From: Polytrichum commune
Lineage: Eukaryota > Streptophyta > Polytrichopsida > Polytrichales > Polytrichaceae
Reading direction: 5' to 3'
Length of the DNA stretch: 64,000 nucleotides
Assembly: GCA_950295325.1 (NCBI GenBank)
Contig: OX485804.1
Location: forward strand, 994,001 to 1,058,000
The notes beneath the pieces were generated by a model, which saw nothing but the letters and a program-made list of their open reading frames with translations, did not search any database and was not told the origin of the DNA. Positions 21,901 through 34,473 of this stretch are shown here, piece by piece. The translations under genes were made by a program, and so were the position numbers. Numbering within the stretch: the first letter of the stretch is position 1; every line of letters begins with the position of its first letter.

Positions 21901-24580
21901 GTGCCGTTCAGCTTGTTGAATGCCAGGTCCAGCACCTGCACTTGCAATTGCGATGACCATATATCAATCCGCTGGTGCGAGCATCACTTTCTTTCATTCT
22001 AACAAACTACGTGCAGCAACAATATGGCCACACAAGACTCGTTATTCCTTTCCGGATGGCCGTCACTGTGAACGTCATTCTCAAATTCTGCGTTTCCTGC
22101 TGAGCGGATTGATGCATCGATGAACTTAAAGCCTGGCAGCATCATTTTCTTTATGCAAATTGTGCAGCAACAATGGAGCAGGACTCGTTTCCTTTCGGCA
22201 TGACCGTCATTGTGAATTTCATTCCCAAATTCTGCGAACTTTTCTGCTGAGCGAAATGATGCATCGATGAACTCAAAGGCTGTGGAACATTACGCAACCC
22301 TAACCCTACAACCGGCAGAATTGCTTATCGACATCGACCTACTGTACTTGCAATGCATGAAAACGCTCACTGTCAAATTCGAAAGGTTTACTTCGGCGAC
22401 ACCAATTTGACCTCAGAGACCCTTGAATCAAGCGTCCTAGTCGTCCGTTCGGTGACCCAACTCAATCTCTGACATTAAGAGTTGCAAAACCTTCAAAAAG
22501 CTCCTAGTAATTGATTCTACCCTCCTTGTTGAGCGAATTTTAGTAATTGGGGATCCAAGCCACTCCTTGTACCCAAATTTCAAGGAACTTGAGTGGCGAG
22601 TAGAATATTATATTCAATGTTGGTGTTGGACCTTACTGTAAATGCTTTAGGTCCAAAACCAAGCCTCTTTGCTTATGATCCCAAGAAACCACTCTCAAAT
22701 GCTCAGCTGCTCAAAGCTTAGCCGATCTTTGAATACCGATTTTGAAGTTATTTCTTACCCACATCAAGCAACTGATTGCTTTTAATCTTGCAGTACAATC
22801 ACTATTCAATGAGCTATCAGTCTTCATCTTCCGTCGAGCCTCTTGCACGCAGTAAGCTTCCAAGTTTAGGTTCTTTGCAACATTCATGTCGAGCTCAAAT
22901 GTTGTTCAAATGAAATAAATAAAGAGTCTATTTCTCTCAAGAACTTTCCAACGAGCAGTCGGATTGAACAAAGTCAGCCTCCAAGTCCAGGTGTGCATTA
23001 AAACCCTACAACTCCTACAACTTCTATGGTCATAATCTTGCCAACCAACGAAACCGCTGATCGACATCGACCTACATGAAGAAAGTGCTCATTTCTCACA
23101 TTCTTTATGTTTATTTGGGCGATACCAATCTGACCTCAGAAACCACCTAATCAAACAGCCTGTAGCTAAGGATCCTCGTCGTCCTCTCGGTGACCCACTT
23201 ACAATGTACTCAACCGAGCTGCCCATTTCGAAAGAAATGCAAAACCTTGACAAAGCTCCTACTCCTTGGCTCTACCCTCCTGGTTCAACAGCAAAATCGA
23301 ACCCATTTCGGGCCGCCATAGCCAAGTACTCATCAACATCATCAACACTTGCAACAACCAGGTGCAGAGGTTTGACGCTCTCTTACCTCCAGTTTGGTGC
23401 AGTTTGCAAGAGATGCAGGAATGCTGCCGCTGAGGTTCATCTGCGGCAAATTGAGGGTGACGAGATTTTTGAGCTCACCGAGTGACTCCGGGATGCTCCC
23501 CGAGAATTGGCTGCCTCCCAAGTCCAGCTTCTCCAGCAGCGTACAATTGGCGAGTTCGGGAGGAATGCCACCACTGAACTCGCCATCGCCGAGATACAGA
23601 ATTCTCAAGTTCACCAAACTCCCAACCTCACCCGGGACACTACCCGAGAGTTTGCAGCTACCCAAGTCGAGCTCCACCAACGATTTCATCGTCCAAATCT
23701 CACCAGGGACGGATCCAGTGAATGAGTTGTTGCTGAGGTCCAAATGTGTCACCAAAGGCAACGAGGCAATCAACGGTGAAATCTCCCCCGAAAATAAGTT
23801 GGAGCTGAAGTCGATGTACTCCAGTTGGGTTAACCCTTGCAGCGCTGGGAGGCTCCCGGTGAGGGAATTCGAGCTCACTGCGATCTTTCGCAGGTTCGTG
23901 AGCCTGGCCAGCTGCGGTGGGAGAACTCCTTCAAAAGAATTTCCACTCAAGTCCAGCAACTCCAAATTTTTCAAATACTCCAACTGCGGAGGGACTGCAC
24001 CACTCAACGAATTTCCCACAAGCAGAAGGGTAGTTAAGTTTCCCAAACTCCCCACATGCGTTGAAAGCTCCCCGGAGATGGCATTGTAGCTCAAATCCAA
24101 GTACTCGAGGTTGGTGAGGTTGGTGTAAAACTCGGCTGGGATGGGGCCGGTGAGGAGGTTGTTCATGTTGAGGTCGAGGAACAGGAGGTTGTGCAGGTTG
24201 CCGAGCTCTGGGGGTAAGGCTCCGGAGAAGGAATTGAAGCTTAGGTCCAGATATTGTAAGCTTTTCAGAGAACCAAGTGTTGGAGAGATTGAGCCTGAGA
24301 GCCCAAAGTTGTAAAGAGAGATGTTGGTGACCTGGTGCATGTCGTTGCAGGTTATACCGGTCCAGTTGCATGCAGATGTGTCGGTGGTAACCCAATCGGA
24401 AAGCGGGTCCGGGGAGCTCGAGTCGATGATCATACCCTTCTTGAACGCCATGAGAGCTGCAACTTCGGTGGTGGTGATGGAGCTCGCGAAGATGAAATTC
24501 AGCGGTTGTTGCATGCAGAGTAGCGAAAGGGTGCAGATCAAAGCCGTAAATCGCTCCATCTCATAATAAGTTTGCGGCAT
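18930..24580 (-). CDS. EMS1/EXS-clade leucine-rich-repeat receptor kinase, about 1,399 aa
   Basis: Two exons, 24580-23387 and 21935-18930, joined in phase across a 1.45-kb intron (gtaaga...gcag). The join rebuilds an LRR: NCTKLE then VLDLAFNKLNG. Order: signal peptide (about 1-32; a second ATG at 24559 would shorten it by seven), a CNWTGITC cap, about 35 LRRs, and a break with FVQHHGILDLSNN as in EMS1. A membrane span follows near 994-1014, then the EPLSI-VAMFEQPLL juxtamembrane motif. The kinase has GDGGFGTVYKAEL, Lys about 1112, HRD near 1208-1210 and DFG near 1228, so it is an active RD kinase. In Arabidopsis EMS1 perceives TPD1 in anther cell fate; this lineage may differ. It is some 200 residues longer than Arabidopsis EMS1 (1,192), mainly in extra LRRs. 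An in-frame stop two codons before ATG 24580 supports the 5' limit. Confidence 0.93.
21936..23386 (-). repeat. Receptor-kinase intron with two internal duplications
   Basis: 21965-22135 and 22138-22290 share 'gtgcagcaacaat', 'gaccgtcattgtgaa', 'caaattctgcg', 'tgctgagcg' and 'gatgcatcgatgaact'. A longer unit at 22300-22560 recurs at 23000-23300, marked by 'aaccctacaac', 'atcgacatcgacctac', 'gacctcagaaacc', 'cggtgacccac' and 'gcaaaaccttgacaaagctcct'. The copies are direct and diverged. No coding sequence is apparent. Confidence 0.65.
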
Positions 24581-25446
24581 TTCTCAACCATCAACTTCAA
24601 AACTTTGAATTAGTAGCAGAGGCTGATGATGCAAATATGGCAAATTTCAATCCGATCATCGACATAAATTCACGTTTCGGTGGTGGTGAACATAACCCAG
24701 TCAGTGAAGACAACCGTATTACAAACGCCAGAGATTCAGACTCCGGGCCGCTTACATACAGTAGCACTCAATCCATCACAACTCTTCCAAAACTCTCCCA
24801 AACATTCCCCAGAGCTCAATCAATTCTTTAATTACTGAAACTACAGCCCAACCCAGGAATTTCTCCTCTCCCACGTTGCAGAAATCACTCCAGGAAGAGT
24901 GTCCTGCAGCTTCACCCCCGGTGGTGATGATCTGAAGTAGTACGCCATCAGCTCTCTAACCCCCTGCACAGTCACAGATCCCATTTCCCAACATACAAAT
25001 ACAAATCTCCCAATATCCCTGCAAATCACCCTCCGTTCAACCTAATACAGAATAAATCCCTCAATCCCTCCCGACCCACATAACCTCGACTGCAGCAACA
25101 TGCAACACTACAACCTTGACAACACAAACGTATACCCGGGGACATGAAACTTAACCCAAGAAAATATCCTGGAAAATTATAAGCAGTTGCACAGCTAGCT
25201 GCTTCACTAGAGGATCAGCGAGCTATCCCTCTCTGAAGAAACTTCCTGCATGAAGAATCATCAAGATCTTGTGATGAGAGCGTGACTCCGGAGAGATAGC
25301 CAAGAATTGATCATCTCCTGGAACTGCTTAACATGCAGCTGGCTGCAGCTGGCTATATTGTGAGTAGTACTAATTGGACACCTATAAGATCCTGTTGATC
25401 GATCTCAAGAAACTTAGGAGTAATGTGTGTGAAGAAATGTAAGGAA

Positions 25447-25454
25447 ATATTTAT
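25447..25454 (-). promoter_or_regulatory. Candidate TATA box of the receptor-kinase gene
   Basis: The minus strand reads TATAAATA here in a mixed-composition context. It lies about 870 bp upstream of the first ATG, so the 5' UTR would be long. Sequence alone cannot confirm use. Confidence 0.35.
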
Positions 25455-25610
25455 ACGAGTGAAGACTGTGATGGGAGGAGGGACGATCATAATGTGGACC
25501 AGCATCCATCGATCAGTGTGCAGTGTGACAACCGCTGCATCTTCATCTCCTTAGGCTTCTTCATCATCGAATCATATTGGTGATCTTCTACATACATATG
25601 TTACAGGGAA

Positions 25611-26105
25611 CCAACACGGGCCGGGTCTGGTATGGACCCGGCCCGCGATGTTTTACCCAGCCGGCCTTTGTTTTCATTTTGTCTCTACTTACCTTATGTC
25701 CTTTGGGTTGCGGGGGGGGCTTCCTTTTCCCTTTTTCCTTTCCTTTCTGAAAACTTTACCTGTTTGGGGCTTTTTTTAACTTTTATGGGGGCAGGTCACT
25801 TTTTTGAGGTGGGTGAGAGAAAAGGAGTTTGTGTGTGCCCGGACACGGTATGTGTGCGGATGTGTGTTGTCAGAGGGGAAGAGGACGATGTTGTCGGGAC
25901 AAGGGGCCAAGGACTTGAAGCACAGATTCACATGGTTTCCTTTTCAACGAGCCAATCTGCTACTAGTTGGGAGCTTGAGCAAAGGATGATTATTAAAGGA
26001 CCCGACCCCACCACACACATGTGTGTGGTGGGCCCCGCCCTCGGGGTTGTGGCGGGACGCACGTATGTGAGCTCAAACCCAACTTCAAGGGGGCAGCCCC
26101 ATAAA
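25611..26105. repeat. GC-rich anonymous block with two perfect palindromes
   Basis: This 500-bp block is clearly richer in GC than its surroundings. Arms at 25617-25627 and 25635-25645 (CGGGCCGGGTC) form an 11-bp stem with a 7-nt loop. A 26-bp perfect palindrome centred on ACATGT lies at 26007-26032. The open frame across it looks like a composition effect. A decayed mobile element is possible, but no terminal repeat pair was found. Confidence 0.5.
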
Positions 26106-27640
26106 GGATAGGTCACATTTAATGTTTCAAAGTAAGGGTTATGAATGTATTAGGAAAAAGATTAGAACATTCATTTTGAGAATATAATAGATGTGTTTCA
26201 AGAATATTCATCAAAATATGCATAACTTCATAGGCCCCCTGAAAATACCCCAATATCGCATTCATATACTAACAAAAGAGTTTATCCCCCCCCCCCCCCT
26301 CCCATTGCCCAAACATCTTAGAGTACATGATTTAGTCAATGATGTAGGTTGAACATACTTTCTAGAGTCAAAGGTGCATGTAGTGAATGGTTGGATGTTG
26401 TTTGACATAACATAGCTAAACGTCATGCTCTCTCACCCTTATTATATAAAAGGGATAGCATGTTCCATAAGGACCTCATCATGACATTGAGAGCTTGACC
26501 GTTGTATTGTGAGAATCACAACATGTTTATGCCCAAACCTTCGTTGTATTATTCTTGGCCTAGGGTAAGTGGCAGGTGGAGGTTAGCGAGGATATGAATT
26601 TTTGTGTGAGATGGGTGCATTAATTGTGAATTGAGTATGAAATAAGTAGGTGTGCGCATATATTTCTAAACCGTTATTATAGTTTCATGATGAGATACAA
26701 TTGTTGTTCAGTGTTCATACTGTGATAAGGTACTAATATTGTGCATGGTGTTTCTAAATTAAGTACCATGATAGTTTTCTGCAAATGAACTACCGTGAGA
26801 CATCTATCAATTTCATAAAACTTACACAAACCTATGCACACACCTAATGCCCTAATGATCGGAAGACAATGCGATTACATCAAATATGTCATTGGCATTA
26901 AAATTTAAGTGCCATGTTGAGTAGGGTGGCCTCTAGGTATTGTCGTGTAGCAACAAATGTCCCATGCCACATTCTTTGGTTACCAGCTCATGATTGCAAG
27001 ATGTCTCAATGATGAATATTGTGGGCCACACTTCGTCATATGCATAAGGTAGAAGCACCTATTGCAAACACTTTGAGCACTACAGTCCCTTACCTAACCC
27101 AAACAAATTATTCAATAACTTATTTGGATTAGCAAATACATTGTTTGGATTGCAACAACATTGAAAGAACATGAATTCAAGCATATATATTTGGTATAGA
27201 AACTTCATTTGACCCTTCCAAGCCATATACCCCCCCCCCTTACCCAACAAAAAAAAATGAACGGTGTTGATCATTGATAGTTGTCATAATATTATTCAGT
27301 TGCTTTCATATGTTCCATTCTAATAATATTAATGACATTGCTTCACCCGAGTTTATCAGGCTGAACATGCTCTGCTAGGAGAATAACCATGGGATAGATT
27401 CCAAATATTATTTGATAGATTCACGGCCCCATCCACCCTCCATACTTCAGTTGGATGATGTTATGGTCTACTTCAACCAATGAGGTGCATTTTTTGTCCC
27501 TAAAATAATACAATGACATTCATGTTGAAGAAAGTACACAGTTGTCCACTTTGAAAGAAAAGTACGTGTCAAAATTGGGATCACTAATGGAGTTGAGCGC
27601 TCCTACCCTAGTGTGATTCCCAAAGATGGGAGTCCGAGGA
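26106..27640. other. Repeat-derived intergenic DNA
   Basis: It holds the second copy of the dispersed repeat seen in the DML1 intron (about 26880-27040) and C-runs of 9 to 14 bases near 26288 and 27231. No gene was recognised. Confidence 0.5.
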
Positions 27641-28060
27641 ACAATGAACAAGAAGAACCAACCGCTCGTTACAGACAAGATTAAACGGGTTGAGTTTGAG
27701 AAATAACCGGTTGAAATTCTAGACTTCATAAAAATTAATGTATCTATGGAATATACCTTGAATAATTAAAGAAAAACCCAAAGGATCACAACATGTAACT
27801 GCACCAGTAGAAAAGGTGGGTCTACATGACACGTCAATCGAACACGAAGTGTCTAGAATGACATCGGTTGGTGTCATTTCAGACACTTCGCGTTAGATTG
27901 GTGTGTCATGTAGACCCACCTTTCCTAGTAGTGTTGCTTGGACTTGGAAACTCTAGGATCTTGACCGATTATGCTTAAGAATCTCAATGGACACTATGGA
28001 GGGAGTCCCTTCATTTATGGAACCTGGATAGATCCTCAATGGGTAATTGACATAATAACA
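27640..28060. repeat. Dispersed repeat family R, copy 1
   Basis: It shares with 30975-31185 and 31640-31865 the ordered words 'gttgagtttgagaaata', 'caacatgtaact', 'ttggacttg-aaac', 'ctaggatctc' and 'cgattatgc'. Copy 1 is interrupted by the hairpin element at 27802-27933, and the uninterrupted copies show the empty site. It may be part of a retroelement interior or LTR; no domain was recognised. Confidence 0.6.
27802..27933. mobile_element. CACTA-like hairpin element (132 bp)
   Basis: The ends are CACCAGTAGAAAAGGTGGG and, reverse-complemented, CACTACTAGGAAAGGTGGG, resembling the CACTAGTAGAAAA-type termini of plant CACTA (En/Spm) elements. The two halves are complementary over almost their whole length (GGTGGGTCTACATGACAC and inverse). 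It is inserted in repeat family R; the 3-bp flanks (ctg / ttg) match imperfectly. It is non-autonomous. Confidence 0.65.
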
Positions 28061-29456
28061 ATTATTCTATGCAATCCAATGTAAAAAATAAATATTTCTA
28101 TAGTGAAGAGTACCATAGAGGGCTCCCTATTTCATCTGTACGTGTGCCGAAATGTAGTTTCCACTATGGGATACAAGTGGGTCTTGACAAATGTGAACAT
28201 GACACATGGTAAATTTTGAAGGGAAAAAAATCATTCATATGTGTCGGAATAGGAAGCCCTCTACGGTACAATGATACCCATTTCACAATTCATCAATTGT
28301 TCCAACTTCCACAACCTCAAATGACCAAAATCTCATTGTCATGCCAAGGACACATTTATAAAATAGGTCTCCATTGCAGTTTCCTTTCTTCTTTCCTTAA
28401 AGTTATGTCATGGGCTCACAAAGTCATACAAAGGTCTTCTCACAGATGCATAAAAAGCACTTGTTCAGGTATTTAGCCTTCGGGATTCCTGACACATGAG
28501 GGATTTCCCCTCCCATTCAATTGACTTTGTTTCGTCAAAAAGATCCGAAGGGAGAGAAGGAAAGGGAAAGGGAAAGGGAAAGGGACCCTTGTTGCCCATT
28601 TTGGTCACCTTTTTCCCAAAACGTTTTCGAGCTACATGCCGGCATAAGGTGCCAACTGCTTGAAATCGAAACGCTTGCGGACACCCAAAGGGACGAAAAC
28701 CCCTTTGTCGGGGGCTAAGATACCTTGTTGCTTTGGAAAGACACAACATAAGTGTCTCACAAGCCATGAGGTGAAACCAATCTTTGTCCTTTCTACTTAC
28801 AAAGGCATCTTGACCCTAATTTGTGTCAAGTTTATTGCTCCAAAAATTATTCATGCATAAGTTAATGGCCCCATCGACAACCCCCCCCCCCCCCAATCTA
28901 CTATTGAAGACAAGTGTTTTCAATGCACCCAAGACATATTATGACCTATTTATCGAGCGCAAACTTGCAAGAGGTGGAGATGAAAGCTTCATTCTTTTGT
29001 AATTTGGCTTCGTATCTTATGATTGAGGTTGGTCTGGTGGAACTTCCAAATGCGTATTTTGGAGCTATTTTGATTTCTTTTGATTCTTGTGTTTCATCAA
29101 AATCAGAGGGTGTTGTTTGATTTGACACAAAAATATTATGTTTTAAGAGAATTTTGTTGCGTGTTGTATTCACATTGGTGAAGACCTCGTTGAATCACAC
29201 GTGGACATTATATTTGGACAACTTGAGTATCAAGCGATACCTCACTCTATTTATAATAATGTGTGTCAAGTTAGAGTGCATTGGTGTTGTAGCACTGGAG
29301 ACCCATAATCCAGCCTACAATAACTTTAACATGATAAAACCCAAACTGACAAAATAAAAATATGTGTCAATCATTTCTCACTTGGTTTCTCAAATTCCCC
29401 AACATGTGATTGGACAACCGCAATACATCAATGTAACTTTCTTTCTAACAAGGATC
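28061..29456. other. Repeat-derived intergenic DNA
   Basis: It contains a (GGGAAA)n microsatellite near 28560-28586, a 14-base C-run near 28880, and the second copy (29108-29250) of the repeat found in the EF-hand gene intron. No gene was recognised. Confidence 0.5.
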
Positions 29457-29954
29457 CACGGGTAGATCACTTAGTGCATTTTAAAAACAACGTGCGGCAT
29501 AATATAGAGAGGATTAAAATCATTTGAAATAAAAATTATAAAGGAATTACAAGTAATGAAGGGGCCATTAAATGTAGACAATCCCATTATAAGTAAGTTA
29601 AAGGGACATAAAACATGGGCCATTATTTTTTTGTAAAATTAATATAGGGGCTGAAGATAAGGATCCTAGAAGGTATGTTTAGTATGGTATGTAAATGGGT
29701 TTAGGACTCACGGGGATGGATGATAATTGGGATTTCCGTCTGTCCAAAAATGGCTTAAAAGGAATATAGAGTACAAAAAATTGCAGTGACTTGGACAATA
29801 TAAGTAATGGAAGGGTGCAAACAAATGGGCCACTTTTGAAATCTAAGTAATTATAGGGAGGCTTTAATTCAGCCCTTGAAGGTAAATAGCCCCAAAACAA
29901 AAAACCCCCAGCCGCACGTGGTGCACAAAAATGCCTTAGAGTGATCTACCCGTG
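29457..29954. mobile_element. hAT-like TIR element, CACGGGTAG type (498 bp)
   Basis: Exact 8-bp direct repeats CAAGGATC lie at 29449-29456 and 29955-29962. Both ends begin CACGGGTAGATCACT and both carry an inward ACGTGCGGC box about 40 bp inside. The first 245 bp and the last 200 bp match the element at 45959-47091, but the middle differs. No coding capacity was seen. Confidence 0.9.
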
Positions 29955-29962
29955 CAAGGATC

Positions 29963-31974
29963 TCAATTTTGGGGATTGACTAGAAATACCAACTAGCACC
30001 ACAAAATCGTTCTCTGCCCCAAGTTTCCCAAACGTTCAAATCTCAAACACGTAACTTCATTTGAAAAAAGTTACATCGTCCAACATGTTGTTTACAAAGT
30101 TTGGAATTGATGTGCACATAACTTCAACTCAACAACCTCATCGTGCTTTGTGGGTCCCAAGAATAACACATCATTGAGATCAAATTGTATCCTCGTTATG
30201 TGAATTATGTGAATTTAAGGCGACTAATTTATTCTATGTAAGATGTTGGTCAGAAGTCTAAGTCTCAAAGCATATTGAAGGAAAGACCCCATGTCTTCAC
30301 CCACGTTATTTCCACCCAAGTCTTTAACCCACAACTAATAAGATCAAGTCCACTCTAATTTTCCACCCACATTAATAGAATTAATCAGTGTCCATGTCAT
30401 TAATGAGTAATCGTATGCAATTTTTCCTCATGGCTTGACATTAGATAATGGCCATTGGGTTGCTTCATCTCTTCGTCATCACATGCCGCTCAACCGGGGT
30501 CAGGTCTAAGATACCCACCTCTTTGAGTTGAGCACCACCACTATTACCTAAAGTGAGAATGCAACCAATCATATTATAATCCGAGTTTTCAAAAGATGAT
30601 TTGATCCTGGAATTAGTGCCAGAATCCCATAATTAATCTAGAAGGTTGAAACTAAGATGAATTAATCGCAAGTTTACGGGGACATGTTTTTACTAGACCC
30701 CCTTTCCCTGGGCCATAGTGGTGGCGGTGGAGGGAGGGGGGGATGGGGTGGGGTCCAACTCAAAGAGATGGGTTGTCTAGCCATGGCCCCCTCGAATAGG
30801 GCCCACCCAATGACCAATTCTCCAACAACCATGCCAACTATCACAAGTAGTTGCGAGTATATAATATGTGAGACGTCCCCTATACAATTGTGTACTCCAT
30901 CTTGCTATCTCTTATGGAATAGTGAATCATTGGGCTCGGGTGACGGCACCCAATGATTCGGGAGAGCCCGACTGCTAACTTAGTTGCAGACGAAGCGGTT
31001 GAGCTCGAGAAATAACTGGTCGAGGTGCAAGGACTTGAAGGAAAACTTACCCATCATTTTTAGAGGAATCTAATAGACCGATGCCTCCAATCAGTAAAGG
31101 AGAGGACAACAAGCAACCGGTGGGAGTTGGGAACACTAGGATCTCGACCGATAATGCCCAAAAATCTCCCCGGACACTACCCGAGTCCCAACGTCCTTGG
31201 GTGACTTAACGAATGCCGACGGTTTTCACTCCCGATCGTGTGGGGTGGGGTGGATGATCAAGTGGCCCCGATATATATATATATATATCTAGAACGGATG
31301 AAGATTGACTTAGTCTAGAGGTGTCATAGAAATGATTGAGTGGCAGTGGGAGGGAGCGTCCTTTAATTCCTGACTCCCTAGAAGCCTTGTACAGGAACAC
31401 CAACACCAGCTGCACCGTTGTGACACACCCGGAAAAAGGCGAATTTAATGGCTATATGATTGACATGTCCGGCAGCCAGCCCCTGCTTGCTTGCTTGCTA
31501 GCTAGCTGGCTGCTGCTGCTGCCAACTTAGTAAGCCCCCCTTCCCTTGCCACCCTTCTTCCACAAATCATCTACACTACTCCTCCCCAGCCCCCCATTAC
31601 CATTATCGACGGGAAGGAAGCCGCTCCTCCACGCCTATGATCGGGGAGAACCGGCAGTTAGTTACAGATGAACCGGTTGAGTTTGAGAAATAAGCAGTTG
31701 AAGTTCAAGACTGCAGGAAAATTACCGATCATTTTAGAGGAATCTATAGACGAATATACCCCAATTTAGTAAAGGGAAACCGAAGGATGTCAACATGTAA
31801 CTAATTGGACTTGCAAACACTAGGATCTCAATCGATTATGCTCAAATATCTCCCCGATCACTGTTCCACATTCGTCACTGATGATATGAACCATATGGTG
31901 GGACTCCGGAGTCTCATCAACTCCTGGCTCTCGCATAAACTTTGTAGCACCGTCAATATAACTCTAATTCTTTC
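29963..31974. other. Repeat-derived intergenic DNA with copies 2 and 3 of family R
   Basis: Family R copies lie near 30975-31185 and 31640-31865. A decayed family B TIR element lies near 30220-30393, in inverted orientation relative to 47188; it shares 'cccacgttatttccaccc'. An AT microsatellite lies at 31269-31288. No gene was recognised. Confidence 0.5.
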
Positions 31975-33878
31975 TATGAAGGCGGCAGTCGACTGCTCAC
32001 ATCATGAGCTACACAGAGACATTCAAATCGAATTTCCTTTAATGGTGAAGCAATTAGTCATTTTTAGAGATATCATGCTCATTTTTTCGAAGGGTTTTTT
32101 TGGAGAAATGAGTAAGAACAAAATTTTGAGAGGACCTTGGCTTTCTTCGGGCATCCTAGCCTTGCCTTAACTAGTGCCGATGCAGACTTGGCCATCGCTT
32201 CGACCGCTACACACTGGCGCTTGTTCTAGCGCGTGGTCGGGGGTTGAACTCCGTCATTCTACTTGTTTTAAATTTGAGACAGACGAGCTACTGGAATTGC
32301 CGGATAGCATGGTAGGTTCTGGGGCGGGATGGAGAAGTACTTCTTACCGAGCGAGACCAACTTCTTGTTAGTAAGCGATATAACAAGTGCAATCGGTAAT
32401 GACTTCTAGCCAAACATCTACAGACGCAACCACGGACACCGCAGTCCGCAAGTTGCAACATAAACACTCCAACAAAATAAATCATTAATGACGTTTTGAG
32501 ACGGAGTCTATGCGGACCCCCGGGGTCCCGCCATAAGGTTCATATGTGCCATTTGGTTGCCCCAGACTCATGTATCGACATCCCACCCTATTTTGGAATG
32601 TTCCTTATCACAATACCACAATACAGCATCCTTACTCCGGTGTCTGTATGGATGAGTGAATGAGGTTGTGGTGATGAGAGTCTACTACCTCGCTCAACAT
32701 GCTCGTTCGAAAGCTCTTGAGATCCCCAGCAAGAATCTCGAGTCCTCATCTGCTTCATTTGAGAAGGATTCTAGCATAATAATTCTAGCATCACAACACC
32801 CTAAACTTTGATAAATTCTTTGCATTCAACGACTCGGCAAAATTGGGACGATCGGCCACAAGTATGTTGGAATTTGTGGTCCCTGAATCCATAAAATCGC
32901 GCATCAACCGGGTGATGCACCCTAGTGTCCGGAATTTTGGGAGCATCATGCTTGACCACCCCAAAATGAGTGGTGTTCAACATGAGTATTTTGCTCACTT
33001 TGCAAGGTCGAAGTGGTATTTGGACATAACCGTTGCTTCAGTGACTAAACATACATTTAGATTGTGGTTTTGAGAATAAATACATTTTGTCGTGCTAGGC
33101 AGCTAGTATGCTGGGATTGCACATGGAGCTTGGCACCGGTCGACCAGGTTAATGTTGACGGCAAAATAACATGGGGCATGGAATCATGTGCAATAATCAT
33201 GCAGAGTGGGGCCGTACTAGCCTACCCCCTCCCCGTTTAGAAAGGGTGCAAAGAGGTAGGCTAAATAATGTTATGTCTTTCAAAACGCTATGAAATTTAT
33301 GAAAAGTATTAGTATATGAATTACATCACTCTAAATACCCAATCTCGCCAAATTGACGGGAATGGGCGCAATTACCTTACGTGTAGTTAGATTGAACAAT
33401 TCTGACCCAAGCTGGAATGAATGCAAAGCCATCAAATGTTCTACCGAGTCAAGTTGTGAAACCTCAACTAACATCAAACCCCCACCCAAGGGTATTTCAA
33501 CTAGAGACACCCCAATCAATGTCCCCGAGAAGTGTCGGTGAGGGGGCCTCCTATGGTGGGTTGTTTGGTGAAGTGGTGCATTGGTTGTAGCATGCTACTT
33601 TGCCAATTGGGTCGGAATCTCGGCTTGGTAAGCACATGTCCCACTCCATGCTCTTGCCAAGGGCCAAGGGTCGTGACCATGTAATTGTGAGGGTTTTTGA
33701 TTCTTGTCCAAGGATGTATCACTGACACAGTTTACTGGAATTGCATAAGGCCTACCTCTTGAAGGTGAGCTTGATGCAAATTCCAGCAAACCATGAAACA
33801 TTATCTATAGTCTGTCATGTAGAATCACATGTAATTTCATCCATGGATTTTTATTTTCAATAGTCAACATAAAGCCGG
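31975..33878. other. Intergenic DNA, nothing recognised
   Basis: Short open frames only, none resembling a known family. A GGACCCCCGGGGTCC near-palindrome lies near 32514. No terminal-repeat pairs were found. Confidence 0.4.
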
Positions 33879-34060
33879 GGGGGGGGGGTTATATGACCAT
33901 TTAACAAGCACAAGAATCTTTGTTTTGCTAATAAATAAAATATTTATACGAGCTCCGAAAATGATGAGAAAAGCGACAATGAACTCGATTTGGATTTGAT
34001 AAACCATCTCATATTAATCGCGTATTTCATATCCTAGGAGAAACGGGCTAGTCGAAAAAA
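33879..34060. repeat. Dispersed repeat family G, copy 1 (second copy at 52624-52805)
   Basis: Both copies share 'tatatgaccat', 'aagcacaaga', 'atatttat', 'ttttggatttg', 'accatctc', 'tttcatatcctaggagaa' and 'gggctagtcg' in order. This copy starts with an 11-base G-run. Conserved words hint at a former reading frame, but stops interrupt both copies. Confidence 0.6.
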
Positions 34061-34109
34061 GTACCATCTAGGACTCATCGACCTTATCAAATATAATTTT
34101 TCACGTGGG

Positions 34110-34151
34110 ATGCCCCCCCGGCACGTGCCCCACAAAACTAGGTGATCTACA
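34110..34151. mobile_element. Relic end of a CACGGGTAG-type element
   Basis: 'ggcacgtgccccacaaaactaggtgatctac' in pieces matches the right end of the 29457 element (GCACGTGG-GCACAAAA...GTGATCTAC). The terminal CCGTG is lost. No left partner was found. Confidence 0.4.
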
Positions 34152-34473
34152 TTGCCAACCTTGAAGCCGGAGCCAAACCCAAGGCAGGCAGGCGGGGTTT
34201 TATTGGCTAGCAAGGGGACAACTACATCACACCAAGATGGCCTAGAAAGACTCTACATATTGATGAGTTCGCCGAGAAAGAGGCCCAACTCCCGATTCGC
34301 ATGCACTAACTTACACACGATGCACAATTATTGTGTTTAAACGATCCAAGCTAAGTGCCGCTCTAGGCCCGTTGACATCGACCTATTTAATACGCATTCA
34401 TCTCAAGTGGGTGAAAATTAACAAGGTAACAAGTAACAAGGACATGACATTGGTGTGATGTGGCGGGCTTCAA

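Noticed and set aside
25632-26111. 159-residue + strand frame in the GC-rich block
   Set aside because: Explained by base composition and palindromes; no family resemblance.
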